Source of the DNA: Dipylidium caninum
Taxonomy: Eukaryota > Platyhelminthes > Cestoda > Cyclophyllidea > Dipylidiidae
Direction: 5' to 3'
DNA length: 64,000 nt
Assembly: GCA_017562135.1 (NCBI GenBank)
Contig: QEYB01001479.1
Coordinates: forward strand, 186,001 to 250,000
Below, one piece after another: positions 37,288 to 50,800 of this stretch. Position numbers and translations under genes: made by a program. The stretch's first letter is position 1. The number at the start of each line of letters is the position of its first letter. The notes below the pieces were generated by a model. The model saw nothing but the letters and a program-made list of their open reading frames with translations, was not told the DNA's origin and did not search any database.

Positions 37288-40200
37288 CTGTGGCCCAATC
37301 CTCGTAGCATCTCGGATCTCTCGGTCTCATGCTCTTTTCCTGCTCGGCCTGAACGAATCACTTAGATTGGAACCGCTAATTCTGTTGGTACGGGATGAGG
37401 TAATGAAGTCAGTGGCACTTAAGATGCTATCGCCAGAAGGCAGATGTGTGTTTTGCAGTCGCGGCGAGGGATCCTTTTGAGGTTTATTTAGAAGGTGTCA
37501 TTGACTCCTTGTTGCAGCACAAACTCGGATAAGATTGTTCTCCACATACGCCTCCGCTTCTTCTTCACTGAGTCCTTACTTTTCCGCAACTGGTTAAATC
37601 AGCCTCAAGTCATCTCACTGTCTTCCCACACCAGGTTGGTCCTCTGCATAGCCTAAAAGTGACGGTTTTGGGCGAATGACTCAAAAACTGATTAGTCTAA
37701 GTTGAAGACGACGACGACGCCGCGTTATCTCATTGAAAACAGACGGTTTTATCATTTACGCCGAAACTAATGAAAATACAACATTCGATTAGATCAAAAT
37801 AACATCCTGTCTTTGAAAACCCTTTTTCCCCTTATTTTCCATCAATTTTTGCAAGCCTCCTAAGCTTGTCCGTTGTGTCTGAATAAGTTATGAATGTGCC
37901 AACACGCACAATTTTAAGCTTTCACTCACCCATCTGACATCCGTCTTCAGAATATCTCAAACTTTTGCAAACCCAAAGCGCCATTTTCTCGCCGGGACGC
38001 TCGGAGACACAAGCATCTACGTGCAGTCTGCTCAAAAGAACATTTCCCTTGCGTTATTACAAAAACCAAATAATGTTTGCTACCTCTCTTTCAGCCTCTC
38101 TAGATCTGCGGTGCGGGAGACATGCGGTCAAATAATTGGTTCTGTTGGGTATTTTTACATAAAAAATGGGATTTTCCTGTGTGAGCTATAAAAGTTTAAT
38201 TTCTGGGCAATAGCATTATAGGCTTCAATGGTAACTTAGCGTTCCCACAGTTTAACTAGAGCCATAAGCTCTTCCCGTCCCGGTGCCGAAGTCAACGATG
38301 GTAAGTAATTCAAAACGTTGTTTTAGTCGAGAATTTACAGATTTCGACGACGGAGACAAGGTTTTAGGAGAAGGGGATTCTCTCTGCATCCCCATACTCT
38401 CCCGACGACATTCCCTTTCTCCCCATCCCAGTAAAACGTTCATCTGTAGATAAGCCCTTTGAATTTATCCTAGAACTAAAGAAATGAAAGGAAGTAATCA
38501 GGAGGAGTATGCAGAGTTAAATCTTGCAGGCGTAACAAAGCAATGCTTACGTCGAAAACGTAATATATGTGTTACTGTTAACTGGTAAGTAGGTCGACTT
38601 TTAACTGAAATATGCGTTTCGTGTGGATATACTCTTTTCTCACAACCGCATTTACCCTCTGAGGGTTAATGAAATCACCTAACTCTATGGGCTGAAAAAA
38701 GCAACACCTAATATTATGTTACTGCAAACTTCATCCTCGACCCTGTTTGCCAGCTTCGTTACATTTTCGTCATGGAAAAGCTTGAAAATAAGAGCTTTGT
38801 GTCGACACAAGATATCACTGTCCAAGGTAACCGGATTGCGTTACTGTCTACTTCACTTATTGTCAAAAATGGTAGTACCCGAACTTCACTCATAAATTAA
38901 GGAAATTGAAAATTCTGCAGCTATTTGTGCGTACATGGTTCCCACATCATTGATAAGCGGCATCCGGAAGACCGCCATCAGAGTTGACACAGTGCATTTG
39001 GCACTGTTTTCCACCTTTCCCGGCCCCTCCACAGGCTTGACCGCGCACACAACCGCGGGTATTTGTGCGCCGTGTTCCCGCCCATTTCAGGTTGCCATTT
39101 ATACGCAAGTGGGGTGTCCGGGTCGAACTGTTCCTTTTCCCCAATCAATACGTCTTGGCGCCTCCATCCCCGCCACTTTTACCAGACGGTGAATGTTTAA
39201 TTCCATTTCCCATGTCTACGTTCATGCATTCGTCATGCTCCCTACTCTGCCACAACTACAACACGCCATTTGGTGGACGCACTTGCTTCAGAAAACAATC
39301 CGCATTTTCCCACAACAATTTATATAAAAATAGATAAGAAGAGCCGATGGGATCTTCTCCGGCCCGCCTCGAACGGCCATCCGCGTACCCGTGTCATAAC
39401 CAAATTCGGAAAAAAAAATGTAGGAATGAATTAGGTGAGCACGCCTTCTCAAGTAAGGCCCAGAATGTATTTTGAAAGAGACAAAATTTAAGTGGTTCTA
39501 ATTATCGTTGTTTAAGTCCAATTTTTCTCCTATAAAATTTCTTAGGCGAACAGACCGAATCAAATCTTAGAAACCACTGACTTTGTCAATATTGCCACTA
39601 GCGGGGCCTAGTGTCATTGGCTCTTATGATTAATTTGTGGGCAACATTTTTTCAGGCAATATGGGGGAGATGGGATCTGACCCCCATTCCCACCCCCACC
39701 CCGCCTACCGTAGATCATGCCTCCCTACTTCCATCCTCCTGTGAGCACTTGTGCAATCTCCACTCCCCATTTTCCACCTCTTGCACCCCCTTCAGTCATT
39801 CCTGCTCGCAATCCGCTGTTTCAGAAGAATCTCTATTAAATACCTCGTGGAAGAGGTCTTGAGAGAGAGAGAGAGCTGTGAACAGGTCTCAATTAAATGT
39901 TTCTTTTTGGCTTAAACTTTATCCCCTTCACTCGTTCACTCCGTCGCCCCGTCAATTTGCGCAAGGGCTCTCCACGCGCCTGCAGCTCTCTCCAAACCAG
40001 CCCTAAACTTCCATTTATGGCAACTGGTTCTTTTGACAGAAGAGCGGGGATCGCGTAGGTGTTTCTGTGTGTGCGCGCAGGGCAGAAAGGGCAGGAGGGC
40101 GGAAGGGAGGGAAGGAGGGAAGGAGGCAGCGGCGCTAGCGGCTTGTCATGCTTCCTTGCGCATTCAATCGGATCTGGCGCATAAGTGTGTTTACCACTGG

Positions 40201-42817
40201 CGTCGCTGCATGTTATGCCATCGCTAGAACCAATCCCAGCCTGATCCAACGCACGCATGTCAACACGTAGGCTTTCGGTGAGTTTGTTTTACGCTGACGA
40301 CCACGAGGCGACCCACCCTCACACAGACCTGAAACTTCTTTGCGGCCGTGCTCAAGTCTCCCCACAGTCCACAAACACTTCGTCAAATGTGCGCATACCT
40401 AATGTTGAAGAATTACACCCCGTCGGAGGTGTTGGGATGTAGACGTAGACACCTGAGGGGGGGGGACTGGTGATGGAGACATGCCACTTGCTCAGACACG
40501 ATTATTTCGGTCTCCCGCCTCCTTCGCACACCTCCTAGATCCAGTCAGCTTTAAGTCGAAGGGGACTGGCCCACCTCCCTCGTCACTGTAGTGTACGCGG
40601 CGATGGATTGCCTCCGCCTCCCTTCTTTCCCTCTCTCCCTCGGTGGTTCTTGTGGTCTTTGAGTGGGAGGACCAGATGATGGTTGGCTACCAGAGGAAAA
40701 GAGGGAAGGCCAATTTGTTGCCTGTGGACCAAGTGCCGCTTCGTCGCATTAAACTACTGTTTCTGCTTTTCCACTTTGCCCAAATGACATCTGTAGGTGA
40801 AGAGATTCTCGGAAATTCACAATGGCCAGTTTACAAGGTTGTTTCTCCGACATATTTCCCGTGTATCCTTCAGACATCAGTGCCTACGTTCGGGAAAAGA
40901 GACTCGACATTTTAGCACCGCCTCACTCCGCCCACGTGGTAACTGTTTGCCTGAGGTCTGGCGTGCTTTCATGCTCAGGCCAAACAAGTTTAAGCAGACG
41001 TCAAAAATGGAGAGGAGTGACTTCGTGGAATAGTCAAATTTTGAGCATCCGTCGGCAATTTTAATGCGCTTATCGCCTATTCCTCGATTATCCCACACTT
41101 TCATCCCCATTGGGTCCAACACTTCATCACATCAGTCCAAGCTGCCCAGCAGTGTGGCGCAATTTCTCGTGCTATTTTTGCATCCATTAAAGTAGTTTTT
41201 ATAGGCATAAAATGACGGATATAAAAGTCTTGTTAATTCCCTGGTTTAGGAGGAATCACTCCTTCTCACTTGAGACTTCCCACTGAATGCTGACGAGGAG
41301 GCAGGCACTCTCAGGGGACAGTTGAATGGGTGCACCTATTTTAGAGCCTGCAAGCGTTCCTGTTCCAGTCTGATCACTTTTGTGTGGATATCGAAAGTCC
41401 TCAGACAGGGTGGATGTCTTTTGCCCATCAACCGGACCCGGATCACTTAAGCTGTCTGGTGTTGGTAGGAAAAACAGTCGGCACAACACACTTCCCTTTT
41501 GCTTTAACAAAAATAATCATGGCATATGACAGCCGGAGAAGACGAAATTCGACGTTAGTTAAGGGAAATGTGGGTCCGGGTGGTTTGCAACTTGTCGTTA
41601 AACTCTCCATCATCCCTTCTACCGGGTGGAAAGGAGAGTGTTGCGTTTTTGCCCTTCGTAACTTCTGCAGCGAATAAAATTTCGATTGCCAGAAGGGCCA
41701 AAAGTGCAGCACCAACGCACTTTCTGCCACCACTCGGATTTTACGCCATCGCAGGACCTCCACCAACGCATTTTGCCCGGTAGGACCGAACTCGGTCAAT
41801 CCGAGATGCAGTGACCGTCACTGAAACGATTCCACTCTCCGAGGGGATCCTTGTAAGGCGGTTTTGTTGCCTCCGTTGCCATTGCTGCGCCTTGACATGA
41901 TTGCCATCGGGCGATGAGGTCCCTCCTCGCTTCTTTTGCGTTAGCCCCAGGCCCCGGAGGACTTATTAAGGTGTGTGGGGATTTCTCTGCCGACGTTTAG
42001 CCGAAATAAGGCGGAGGAGGAGAAATGTGATACTGTAAAGTGGTCACGGCATCTCGTGCCATGTCTCGTGCGTAGAAGGCGTTTGGCGGTGGGAAAAATC
42101 AGTCGCGCCTTGCTTCCACATCTGGTGCGCGAGCCTTAAAAAACGGTCCAACGAAGAAGCCCAGACACCAAGGACAGACTCGTAATCCCCAGCCTTCAAG
42201 TACGCCTATTCGAAAATATCATCCTTTTGGCCCTTTTCTGCGGGGAAATACTCAGCCCTCTCACCTTCCCCACTTCAACTTCATTGCCACACACAAGAAA
42301 GTAAGGGGATGGACTTCCCCGCTGGGGTATAGAATTCGTCCTGGACCAGACGGCACAGCCTCAAATCCGCGTCGAAAGCACCAGCGCCTCCAATCTCGAC
42401 CCAAATTACCGAAAGCCGATTCACCCAAGCCGTTAAGTCCACACAGGGCCACCGTCGGATGTGTGTGCCACGCAGTGCCTTGACTAAATCACTGTTTAGG
42501 CGGCACAAGGTTGCTACTCGAGCTCTTTTTGAAACCACTTCACAGGTCTGCTCATTCCCAGATCACTTGCGCTGTTGCCGTAAACAGGAGAACACTTTTG
42601 CATTGTCAACACCTTTTGGACGCTTAAAGAGCTAATTTTCAAACAAAAAATGAGACACCTTTTGTCCTATTTTTTAATTATGGGAAATGTGTTAAGTGAC
42701 CCGCCTCCACCCCCTCTCACCCCGCCTCCACTCTGGCTCTCCCACCCTCTCTGCCCCTCCGCCTCTTCGTCTTCGGTTTTTAGTCTCCATTCCTGCCCTA
42801 AACCGTCTTTCACTCGC

Positions 42818-43748
42818 CTAGGTAACTTCGCTGGCCTCGAGACGGTGGCCGTTTGTGCCACAAGAGTCGGTTTTTATCCTGCGTGCCATTTTAGGAGAGT
42901 GAGAGACAAATTGGGGGGTCTGCGTCGTCGAAGGCAACTGGTTTAAATTCCACAAAGGATGTCCTCCGGTGTGCGTATGCGAGGGTTCCACAGGCCACAG
43001 AGGAGTCGATTTCCCCGGGCCTGGCCTCACTCTCCACCGCCCTGGCGAGGCTAATACCCAAGTCGTAGAGTCGTCATATCCACTGTCATCGCTGTTTGTG
43101 ACTCGTGACATTACCTGACTTAAGGCGACTGCAAACATTCTGGTCGGACCAGAGGTTACTGCGAGGGAGATCGCAAAAACGCTCTCACAACTTTCCCCTT
43201 GCATCAGACTCCCACATTTCTGCCCATAAAACCTGTTCAAGCATGCTGGATGGTGATAATCCATATGGTCTGAGCGGCTGAGAAAACAGGGTCATGTCGA
43301 TTCCAAAAATTGTGCCAAAAAGCTGTTTCGGAGTTCACCAGAAGGCATCCAGAAGGAATTCATTTTGGTGTGTGTGTCAACGTGTCCAGGATAGGGGCAA
43401 TCGCCAGGCAGCTCGTCTAATGATGGCGAAATGCCGAACACATGTGGCTCCACCGCCGGTCTTTGCGTCCCGCCTCCCCTGCCCGGTGCCTGTTGCGGCC
43501 TCCCTCCGCGACTCATGCCTTCCATATGGCTGTGACTGTCCACTCCAGGCTCATTCAATCCCTGCAAAGGCGCCCCAGCGGACAGTCAGGAAGATGAACG
43601 TGGTGGTCAAACGGCCTCCTGAATGGATGTCTGATGGGCAAGGGAGTGGAGGCCCTTCGGGTGCCTCATGATAATTCGACGGCGGATATTTGTGTCTTGA
43701 GGGCGAACCGCTGCCGCCCATCCTGTTGTAGGTAGGTGACGCCTTCAC
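42818..43748 (-). CDS. Possible minus-strand coding exons, unknown (weak)
   Basis: Three minus-strand open frames lie close together. At 43748-43551 is a Pro/Ser-rich frame behind a CTACAACAG acceptor-like site. At 43567-43292 a frame follows a CCTTTGCAG acceptor-like site and ends in TGA, with a mixed composition (PSLDELPGDCPYPG). At 43264-42818 a frame contains SDDSGYDDSTTWV near a possible donor AGA|GTGAGG. The residue make-up looks more protein-like than most frames here. However, no donor joins the first two in phase, and no family is recognised. The block may be exons of one small gene, or noncoding. Confidence 0.17.
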
Positions 43749-45048
43749 GCATTGCCTACGTGTTTGCCTCGGTTATTCTAGCCCTTGCGCGTCTTTCTTA
43801 CTTTAATTGTACATTTGCCCTTCCTTATCTTCTCTCAGGTTAAGTCATTTAAAATTAGGTCCTCCACTCGGTTAGCAAATATCCTCTCGCACTGGCTTTC
43901 GGGATGAGTGAGTTCAAAGGCGTCATCTCCTGAACCCGCCACAGAGCCTTCACTACTCACACGACTGCCTGCGGGGTGAGTAGAGCCTGCACCCGCCCCC
44001 GCAGCATGTCCGTAGGTGGCCGCATCCCGCTGTCAACTCGGGGACACGCCACCTCCTCTCTCTTTTTGTTATACGCCCGTTTTATGATATCGCCTAGATT
44101 GACTGCAGGGTGACCTGACTGCTCGCCGTTCGAGAGGACATGAAGTGCCTACGAGGACAGGCCTCCGATGTGGAAAATGTACTTTCAACTGTGAAATCCT
44201 AACATTCCTGCTGTCAAGATGCCAGCGCTTCTCTCTCGTTAATCGCTGCCCCTTCCCCTTCCCCTCCCCCACCTCCTATCTCCCTCCTTCCTTCCTTACC
44301 AACCGGTTGACATTCTTGCACGAGTCACAGGCAGGCTCCCTCCCCCGTGGAGAAGTTGAGCACTGAAGGTGAACTGAGAAAGAGAAGGTCTTTTCTCCCC
44401 CTGCCATATCGCCTTCTCGTCCTATCTTTTTCGTTTACATCTTCCCTCTGTGCCCAGCTTCGTTGCTAACCGCCCATCACAGGGATTTGGGGGCATAAGC
44501 GCACAGTCAACCACCATTATTCCCCACGCCCTCCTTTAAAACCACCGGGTCTTTTGAAGCAGACTGCGACCACGTGGTCCGCCGGCCATCTCGGCGACAG
44601 CTAAGTTTGGACTGACTTTGAAAATGGCAACGCCTCTCTCACGAGTCATAGTTGGTTGCTCAACAAATTGTAGCCTGGCAAAAAAAAAATTCAGGACGAG
44701 TGCAGTTTTCAGGAAGGTCACATCCACTATCAAGAGGTTGTATCTGAAAGCAATCTCTGCTGGAACAAGTCCTTATTTGATGAAGTAGTCATTCAGCGGT
44801 TATTTTGGTAGGCTGAGGATTTTGGGAACGGCACAAGGGGGTCTGTCGGGAGCAAAAGAGATCCTTCTGGAAGCCGCTGAACCACCCTGCCCACTTTCCC
44901 CTCCAAGTCCCCATCAGCACCCACGTCCGCCACAACGATGAGGCCAACGTCTGCGCTTGTTTAAGGCCTCCGCCTCAACAGACGATTGTGGATGGAGTGA
45001 ATGAACGTGTCCCGATGATTTACCAGGAACAGTGCAAAATCCATTAGT

Positions 45049-45246
45049 CTAGTTCCAAGATGGGGAGTCAAAAGCTCCAAACCAAATGTGTGGGCCGATG
45101 ATCGGCAGCTTGTAACATGTGACATCCATTTCGTAGAGTGGATCATTCGGAGTCCGGTCCAATGTCATCTGTAGACAGTACTCAACATCAGTAGTCTCAG
45201 CCACATGATGAATGAGTGGAGGAGGTAATGTGGCCCACAATCCCTC
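45049..45246 (-). CDS. Unidentified ORF fragment (weak)
   Basis: An open frame of 65 codons ends in TAG at 45049-45051. It has a non-repetitive, protein-like make-up (for example TTDVEYCLQMTLDR and CYKLPIIGPHIWFGAF). There is a stop directly upstream in frame, no ATG near its start and no convincing acceptor, so as it stands it is a fragment. It could be a decayed gene or element, or chance. Confidence 0.15.
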   Translation of the reverse strand, partial: EGLWATLPPPLIHHVAETTDVEYCLQMTLDRTPNDPLYEMDVTCYKLPIIGPHIWFGAFDSPSWN

Positions 45247-47221
45247 TCTCCACGCGATAACATGTCACCGAGTGTTTTTCATACAATCATTGTGTATAAA
45301 ACGAAGGGGTAAAAGATTTCACGCTTTTCTCGGTGTTTCCCTTCCTTTAAGAATGGGAGAATTCACTTGCCATGACTTTTAATTACTCCTGGGCGCATGG
45401 AATGTGGTATAATCCCCACCTCCCCCTCACAGACAGTTCTCACGGCCAAAGAGAAGCGAAACGGTCCTTCGATGGCAAATATCCTCGTTGATAGCAGTCA
45501 GAAAGCCCACCGAAGATACGGACACTATCTTAATACCTCTACACTCATATCATCCTCTGAAATGTATCTCTTCCCTCGCTCTTTCGTCAGGGGCTTCGTT
45601 GTGACTGTTGTGAATGGTTTCTCAGGTTGGATGGTGATTTAGACGAACTCTGAACCTGTCACACAGGGGGTACTGGCCACAAATGCAGTGGCCCGACACA
45701 ACTTGGACAACATGCGGGGCAGTGGGCGGTTCAGGGGTCGAGTGGACGCCACTGTCGCTGATAAGGGAGGCACTCCGGGATTCAGGAGCCCCACTCGTAC
45801 ACCGGCCCTACGAGCTCAGGATTCTCCGTCAACAGACAATGTCGTACAGGGAATAAAGTAGCAGAGGGAATGTGGCTCTCCAACTTGTGAAAGCTCTTCT
45901 CTCATCTCTTCGCCGTTATCCGCACAAAATGCCATCCAAGTAGACGCTCATCGTCAAGTCACTCATCCTCATAGATCTTAAATTTTTTCTTCACGATTAC
46001 CCTCTTCTTCCACTAATTCGCTATCCTGCCGTGGACTCAAATGGTTGACGTTTACGACCAAGGTGGACTAACTCGTGCTCCACCAAAACCGTGATATCCC
46101 ACCTGGAAATGACAACTAAAGCAAGTCGGTTGCGTGGGCTCCAGAACCTGCGCACATCCCCACGCCCGGTACACTCCCATGGCATCTTCGTTTTCTGCCA
46201 TCTGAAGGCATAAACAGGTCCTTCAAAACAGGCCCCGATCGCAGAAATGGACTATGTGACTCCCCATTGCCGAGCCATAAATTACCAGATGAGGCTGGGC
46301 CATTAGGCTCGTCCTTCGCCCTGGTGAATCACCGTATTTGGGTGAAGTGGTTCACTTCTCGAGGATTATTCACTAACTACGGCGCTGCAGTCCGCTTCTC
46401 CGATGCCGGATCCCCCACCCGCTACGTCGTACTTCTCTGTGGCTCTTGAAATTGGCAATCACTCGGTTTATTTCTAACCTGTCGGCATTTTGTCTCGATT
46501 CAGACGCAGCCCCGGAATGTTGTCAACTGTTATTCTTAAGGCAGCCTACGAGTCCAAGCTGGGTAAATTAGCAAAAACAATACATCCTAGTGCTTTCTGC
46601 ACGAATATACCTATGTTTATGTGGGCCAAGGTCAGCTTTTAACACAATATTTGTAAAAACGACCTTTTTCCCTGACAAAAAAAACGACTTCTACCTGGTT
46701 AGTTGAGAATAGACATAAATTAGGATGGGGAGTTTGTTTAGTGGCTTTATGAGTGTTAAAGCCAGTTTACTTTCAGTCCTGACCGCAAAACCTCTTATTC
46801 TCACTTCCATCGTGGCGGTAAATGTAGTTTCAACTGATTAGCGCGCTGTTTAGATCCTCCTATTATTGTGGGGATAAGTGAAAGACGCCCATTCATTTAA
46901 AAATGTTACTTTTAGCTGCAATTTGTCAAGTTTCGTCCACCAAACTAATGCCAATATGGTGTAAGGCAGGAAAGCGGACAGGCCCCTCTCCCTCCCCCAC
47001 CCCGAGACGTCCCCACCCCCGAAACGCGAGGAAACAGGTAGGAATTTTCATTTGGCTGACTTCATCGACTGCTGCGGGTTCCCTCCAAATCGCCTCCATT
47101 TGGTGGGTGGAGCTGCCCACGCCAATTGTGTGCTTCCTGCGAGTAATGGCATCCAAGGCAGTGGGGTATCCCCTCAAAATAGCAAATATCACCCTGATGG
47201 TTTGGCGCTCGGGAATGCGTT

Positions 47222-47243
47222 TGTGTGTGTGTGTGTGTGTGTG
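47222..47243. repeat. (GT)n microsatellite
   Basis: A GT tract about 0.56 kb upstream of the paramyosin start codon. It creates an artificial CysVal repeat in one frame. Confidence 0.93.
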
Positions 47244-47807
47244 CATGTGTACACTCGGGTCTTTAGCGCATGGGCGCAGGGCGACCAATGGGAGAGCAGT
47301 CACGCATCGATCGCCCTTCGACATTACGCGTGCACGCAGCGGGAAGCGTGGCAGCGCCGGGGAGTGCAATCACCCGCGTGGATTTATCGATTCGGAGTAG
47401 AAGGGGTCGTGTTTTGGCATGTCCAGCCAATGGGGAAGCAAAGGTGGTTTCTGATAAACCCTGGTATTGGCCCGGCAACGGGCAGATTGTTCGCGTGTAG
47501 GCAAACAGGCGGACGTACACAGCACCACACTCCATCCGGGATCCGTTCTCTCTCTCTAACTTTTGTTCCCCTGTTCAACGGTTTGTGTTCTTCCACCAGA
47601 CTCGAACCGTCTCATTTTCGTGTTACTACTCACCTTTGAGATCGCTAGTGCTGGCCAGAAAGGAGTTTTCACTGAAAACCTCTTCGTGGTCGTACTAACT
47701 TGAGAATTTGGACTCTTTCCCTACTTTCGAATCTATACGTAGGCATCTGATTTGTTGCGCACTTGCGCTGATTCTTCACAAAAACGGGACCTATAAGAGG
47801 CGAAGAA

Positions 47808-50800
47808 ATGTCCGAATCACACATCAAGCTCTCTCGCACCATCATCCGGGGGACCTCCCCAAGCACTGTACGACTTGAGGTATGTGTCTTGTCAAACTCT
47901 CTCTTTCCCCTCAAACTCCCCTAAGACAACAATGACAGAAGCATCGAAGTGGCGGTTGTTGAAGTGGTAAAACACGTGTTACCACCTAGACTCATTTTCA
48001 AGCATACCTTGAACAACTCCCTTGTGGGGAGGAAAAGTCGAAATAAAAATTGTCAGAGATGGAGCGGTTGGGCTCACCTCATTTTCCACTTCTTCACTGT
48101 AACTTAAGAGTGCATAATTTCCAGTAGCCATTTTGACGCCAGGTAGCTGCAAAGAGAGCTGGTAGCTTGGTGTGATGACTTTCAGGGGCGATGATTTCGA
48201 CCAAGTGTGCCCGGCTTACCTAACTCCTTCGGAATCTATTTCAGGGTCGTGTGAGGGAACTCGAGGACTTGCTCGATCTTGAACGCGATGCTCGTGTCCG
48301 CGTAAGCATTTTTATCTACACCTTCTTTTCAACCTTATTTGATGGTTCGTTCAGGCTTCAAGTATATTTGCACCGCCACCAGAACTCCTAAAAGCCTCTC
48401 TTTCCTTTGCAATACGTGGGTGTGGAGAATGTTTTAGTAGCGCTGTGATTCAAATGATAACATTTGACCTTCTCCAGTGATATAGTAAAGTGTCGCGTTT
48501 GAACAGACAAGCGGTTTATCACCGGTATGGAACTACACCGAAATTTATCCTCTTTTCTTCTTACAAGGCTGAACGCAATGCCAACGAGTTGAGCATTCAA
48601 ATTGACACCATGGCTGACCGTCTTGATGAGTTGAGTGGCACCTCGTCGCAGACGGTGAGTTGAAGAATTCACAGAAACTGTCTGTGTTCGGTGCTGTTTC
48701 CAGTGTGTGCTCTACCACCCCACGTTGCGTAGTGCGGCTTGAATAATGTTGACACCGAAGCAAGTCATGCAAACGATTTACAGGCTACTTTAGACCTTGA
48801 TGATGTTCTAGTTTATTTTTCACAAAAAATTCTTCTAAAAGAGGCCTCGAAGGTTGACCTATATTAATTAGATTCGGCTGGTTTGGATACAATAAAAGAT
48901 TGTTGTTTCTTAGAACTTCACTTTGCTACCTAGCAACCCTGTGGCCACATTTTCCGAAAGAGCCTAAATTGCATTTTCGAATGCTCCATATTTCGTTCAT
49001 GTCTAATTGTCTCTGGGACCGTCCGCTTTACGGACACCAAAAAATTAGATGCAATATGAGAAACAATTGCCTGCCGACGAATTTCACGGTCGAAAAGCGT
49101 TCGTGTTCACCGATTGCCAAAATACTCTGTGTAAACTGCCATTAAGGTGGAAGCGGGTTTGGTCTAGTGGGGTAGACTGGCTGCTACTTTATTTTTCGTG
49201 CGTGTTGGACAGATTTGAAGACTAACGTCCCGCTAAACTCTACCTACAAAATACAGTTTCTCTAGGCAGCTAAGAACGGTCATGAACATGCTTCCTTGTT
49301 TCCTCGTTTGTCAACCATGTGGCTTTAAGCCGCATTTCATTAACCATTTCACCACGTTTTCAAGGAAGTCCTTGTAATGAGAGACTAACGAATGATGTAG
49401 AATCGGCGTTATAGACACTAAGTGAACTCCTCCTCTTTCCATTTCTCCACACAGCATGATGCAATTCGTCGCAAAGATATGGAAATCGCGAAACTCCGCA
49501 AAGACCTCGAGAATGCCAACGCCGCCTTCGAAACGGCTGAGGCGACTCTGCGTCGTAAGCACAACACCATGATTTCCGAGATCTCCAGCGAGGTCGAGAA
49601 CCTCCAAAAGCAGAAGGGCAGGTCAGTCTCTTCTCTCATTCCCTGCCGAGTCTCATTTTGCCCGGTAAGGAAAACTTATCCGACTGTAGTGGTGGGTTAT
49701 TATCGCTAGAGGCTAAACGTCCCTGGGTGTTAGTCGCGAATACGGCAGTGAGATGGACAACTCAATTTCCTCACCAGAACGGTTAACTTCTTCTCGTGAT
49801 ACCCCCGGGGAGACTCCGGAAGCTACTATGCATTGCACACCTCTGGGATGGACTAGTTGAATAGCGGGAGTAGGTCTATGAAGCCATCTTCATACTGGTA
49901 ACCCTTTCAGAGCCGAGAAGGACAAAAGCCAACTGATGCTGGAAATTGACAACGTTCTCGGCCAACTGGATGGTGCCCTCAAGGCCAAGGTAACCATTTT
50001 TGCTCATTTCGCCCTTCAATGTTTCTTTATCTCCTGAGCAAATATTTGATTCTTACTACATTGCAGCGTTGAAGTCTTTTCTTTTTATAAAGGAGTGCGT
50101 AGTGTAGAGTTTTCCATTCCTTTTGCCCCGTGATTATGAATAGGTTATTAGAACTATGCTCTCGTAGACCTCGAGGGTAACTCAAATCATCAACACTGGG
50201 AAGAAATTAAGGCTCAGAAACTAAGAAGGTGGTGAGTAGCGGCCTGCAAAAAAAACAGTCAGCGGGAATGCAGCTAATGAATAATTCTTAAGTGCGTTTT
50301 GCTCTCAGGAAATTAGGTTTTTCCACCCTCCCATCAGTTAAGCCAACTGGGAGCATAATGGTCGCTTATGTCTGCTATAGGCCTCAGCGGAGAGCAAATT
50401 GGAAGGTTTGGACAGCCAACTGTCCCGCCTGAAGGCGCTGACCGACGATTTGCAACGCCAGATGGCCGATGCTAATGCGACCAAATCGCGTCTGGCTGCA
50501 GAGAACTTTGAGTTGGTTCGCGTGAACCAGGAGTACGAGGCGCAAGTCATTAACTTCTCCAAGACCAAGGCTGTCCTCGAGAGTCAAGTGGACGATCTTA
50601 AACGCGCCATGGATGAGGACGCCCGTGTAAGTGGTATTCTGCACCCCAAAAGTATTGAAGTTGTCCACTTTAGCTTATACTTGGAGCTAACATTCTGTCT
50701 GTTATATTGGCGTAGAACCGAATGAATCTGCAAACCCAGTTGTCGAGTCTGCAGATGGATTATGACAACCTCCAGGCTCGCTACGAGGAGGAGGCTGAGG

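Larger units (their letters stand above)
32554..47807. other. 15-kb spacer between divergent channel and paramyosin genes
   Basis: The channel is transcribed leftward from 32.5 kb and paramyosin rightward from 47.8 kb, so both promoters should lie in this spacer. I see no clear TATA box or conserved core element that I would assign. Low-complexity content includes a CTC repeat near 35.0 kb, G runs at 37275-37287 and 40457-40465, a GA tract at 39861-39875, a purine-rich GGGA/GGAA stretch near 40.1 kb, and a GT microsatellite at 47222-47243. Open frames are mostly chance-like. Two minus-strand candidates, near 43 kb and 45.1 kb, are listed separately. Confidence 0.6.

Noticed and set aside
46903..47400. 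165-codon ATG frame upstream of paramyosin with a hydrophobic start
   Set aside because: It runs through the GT microsatellite, producing a CysVal repeat, and the rest looks random. It is not part of the paramyosin reading frame.
49147..49200. tRNA A-box-like stretch in paramyosin intron 3
   Set aside because: No matching B box and no cloverleaf could be drawn, so no tRNA is called.
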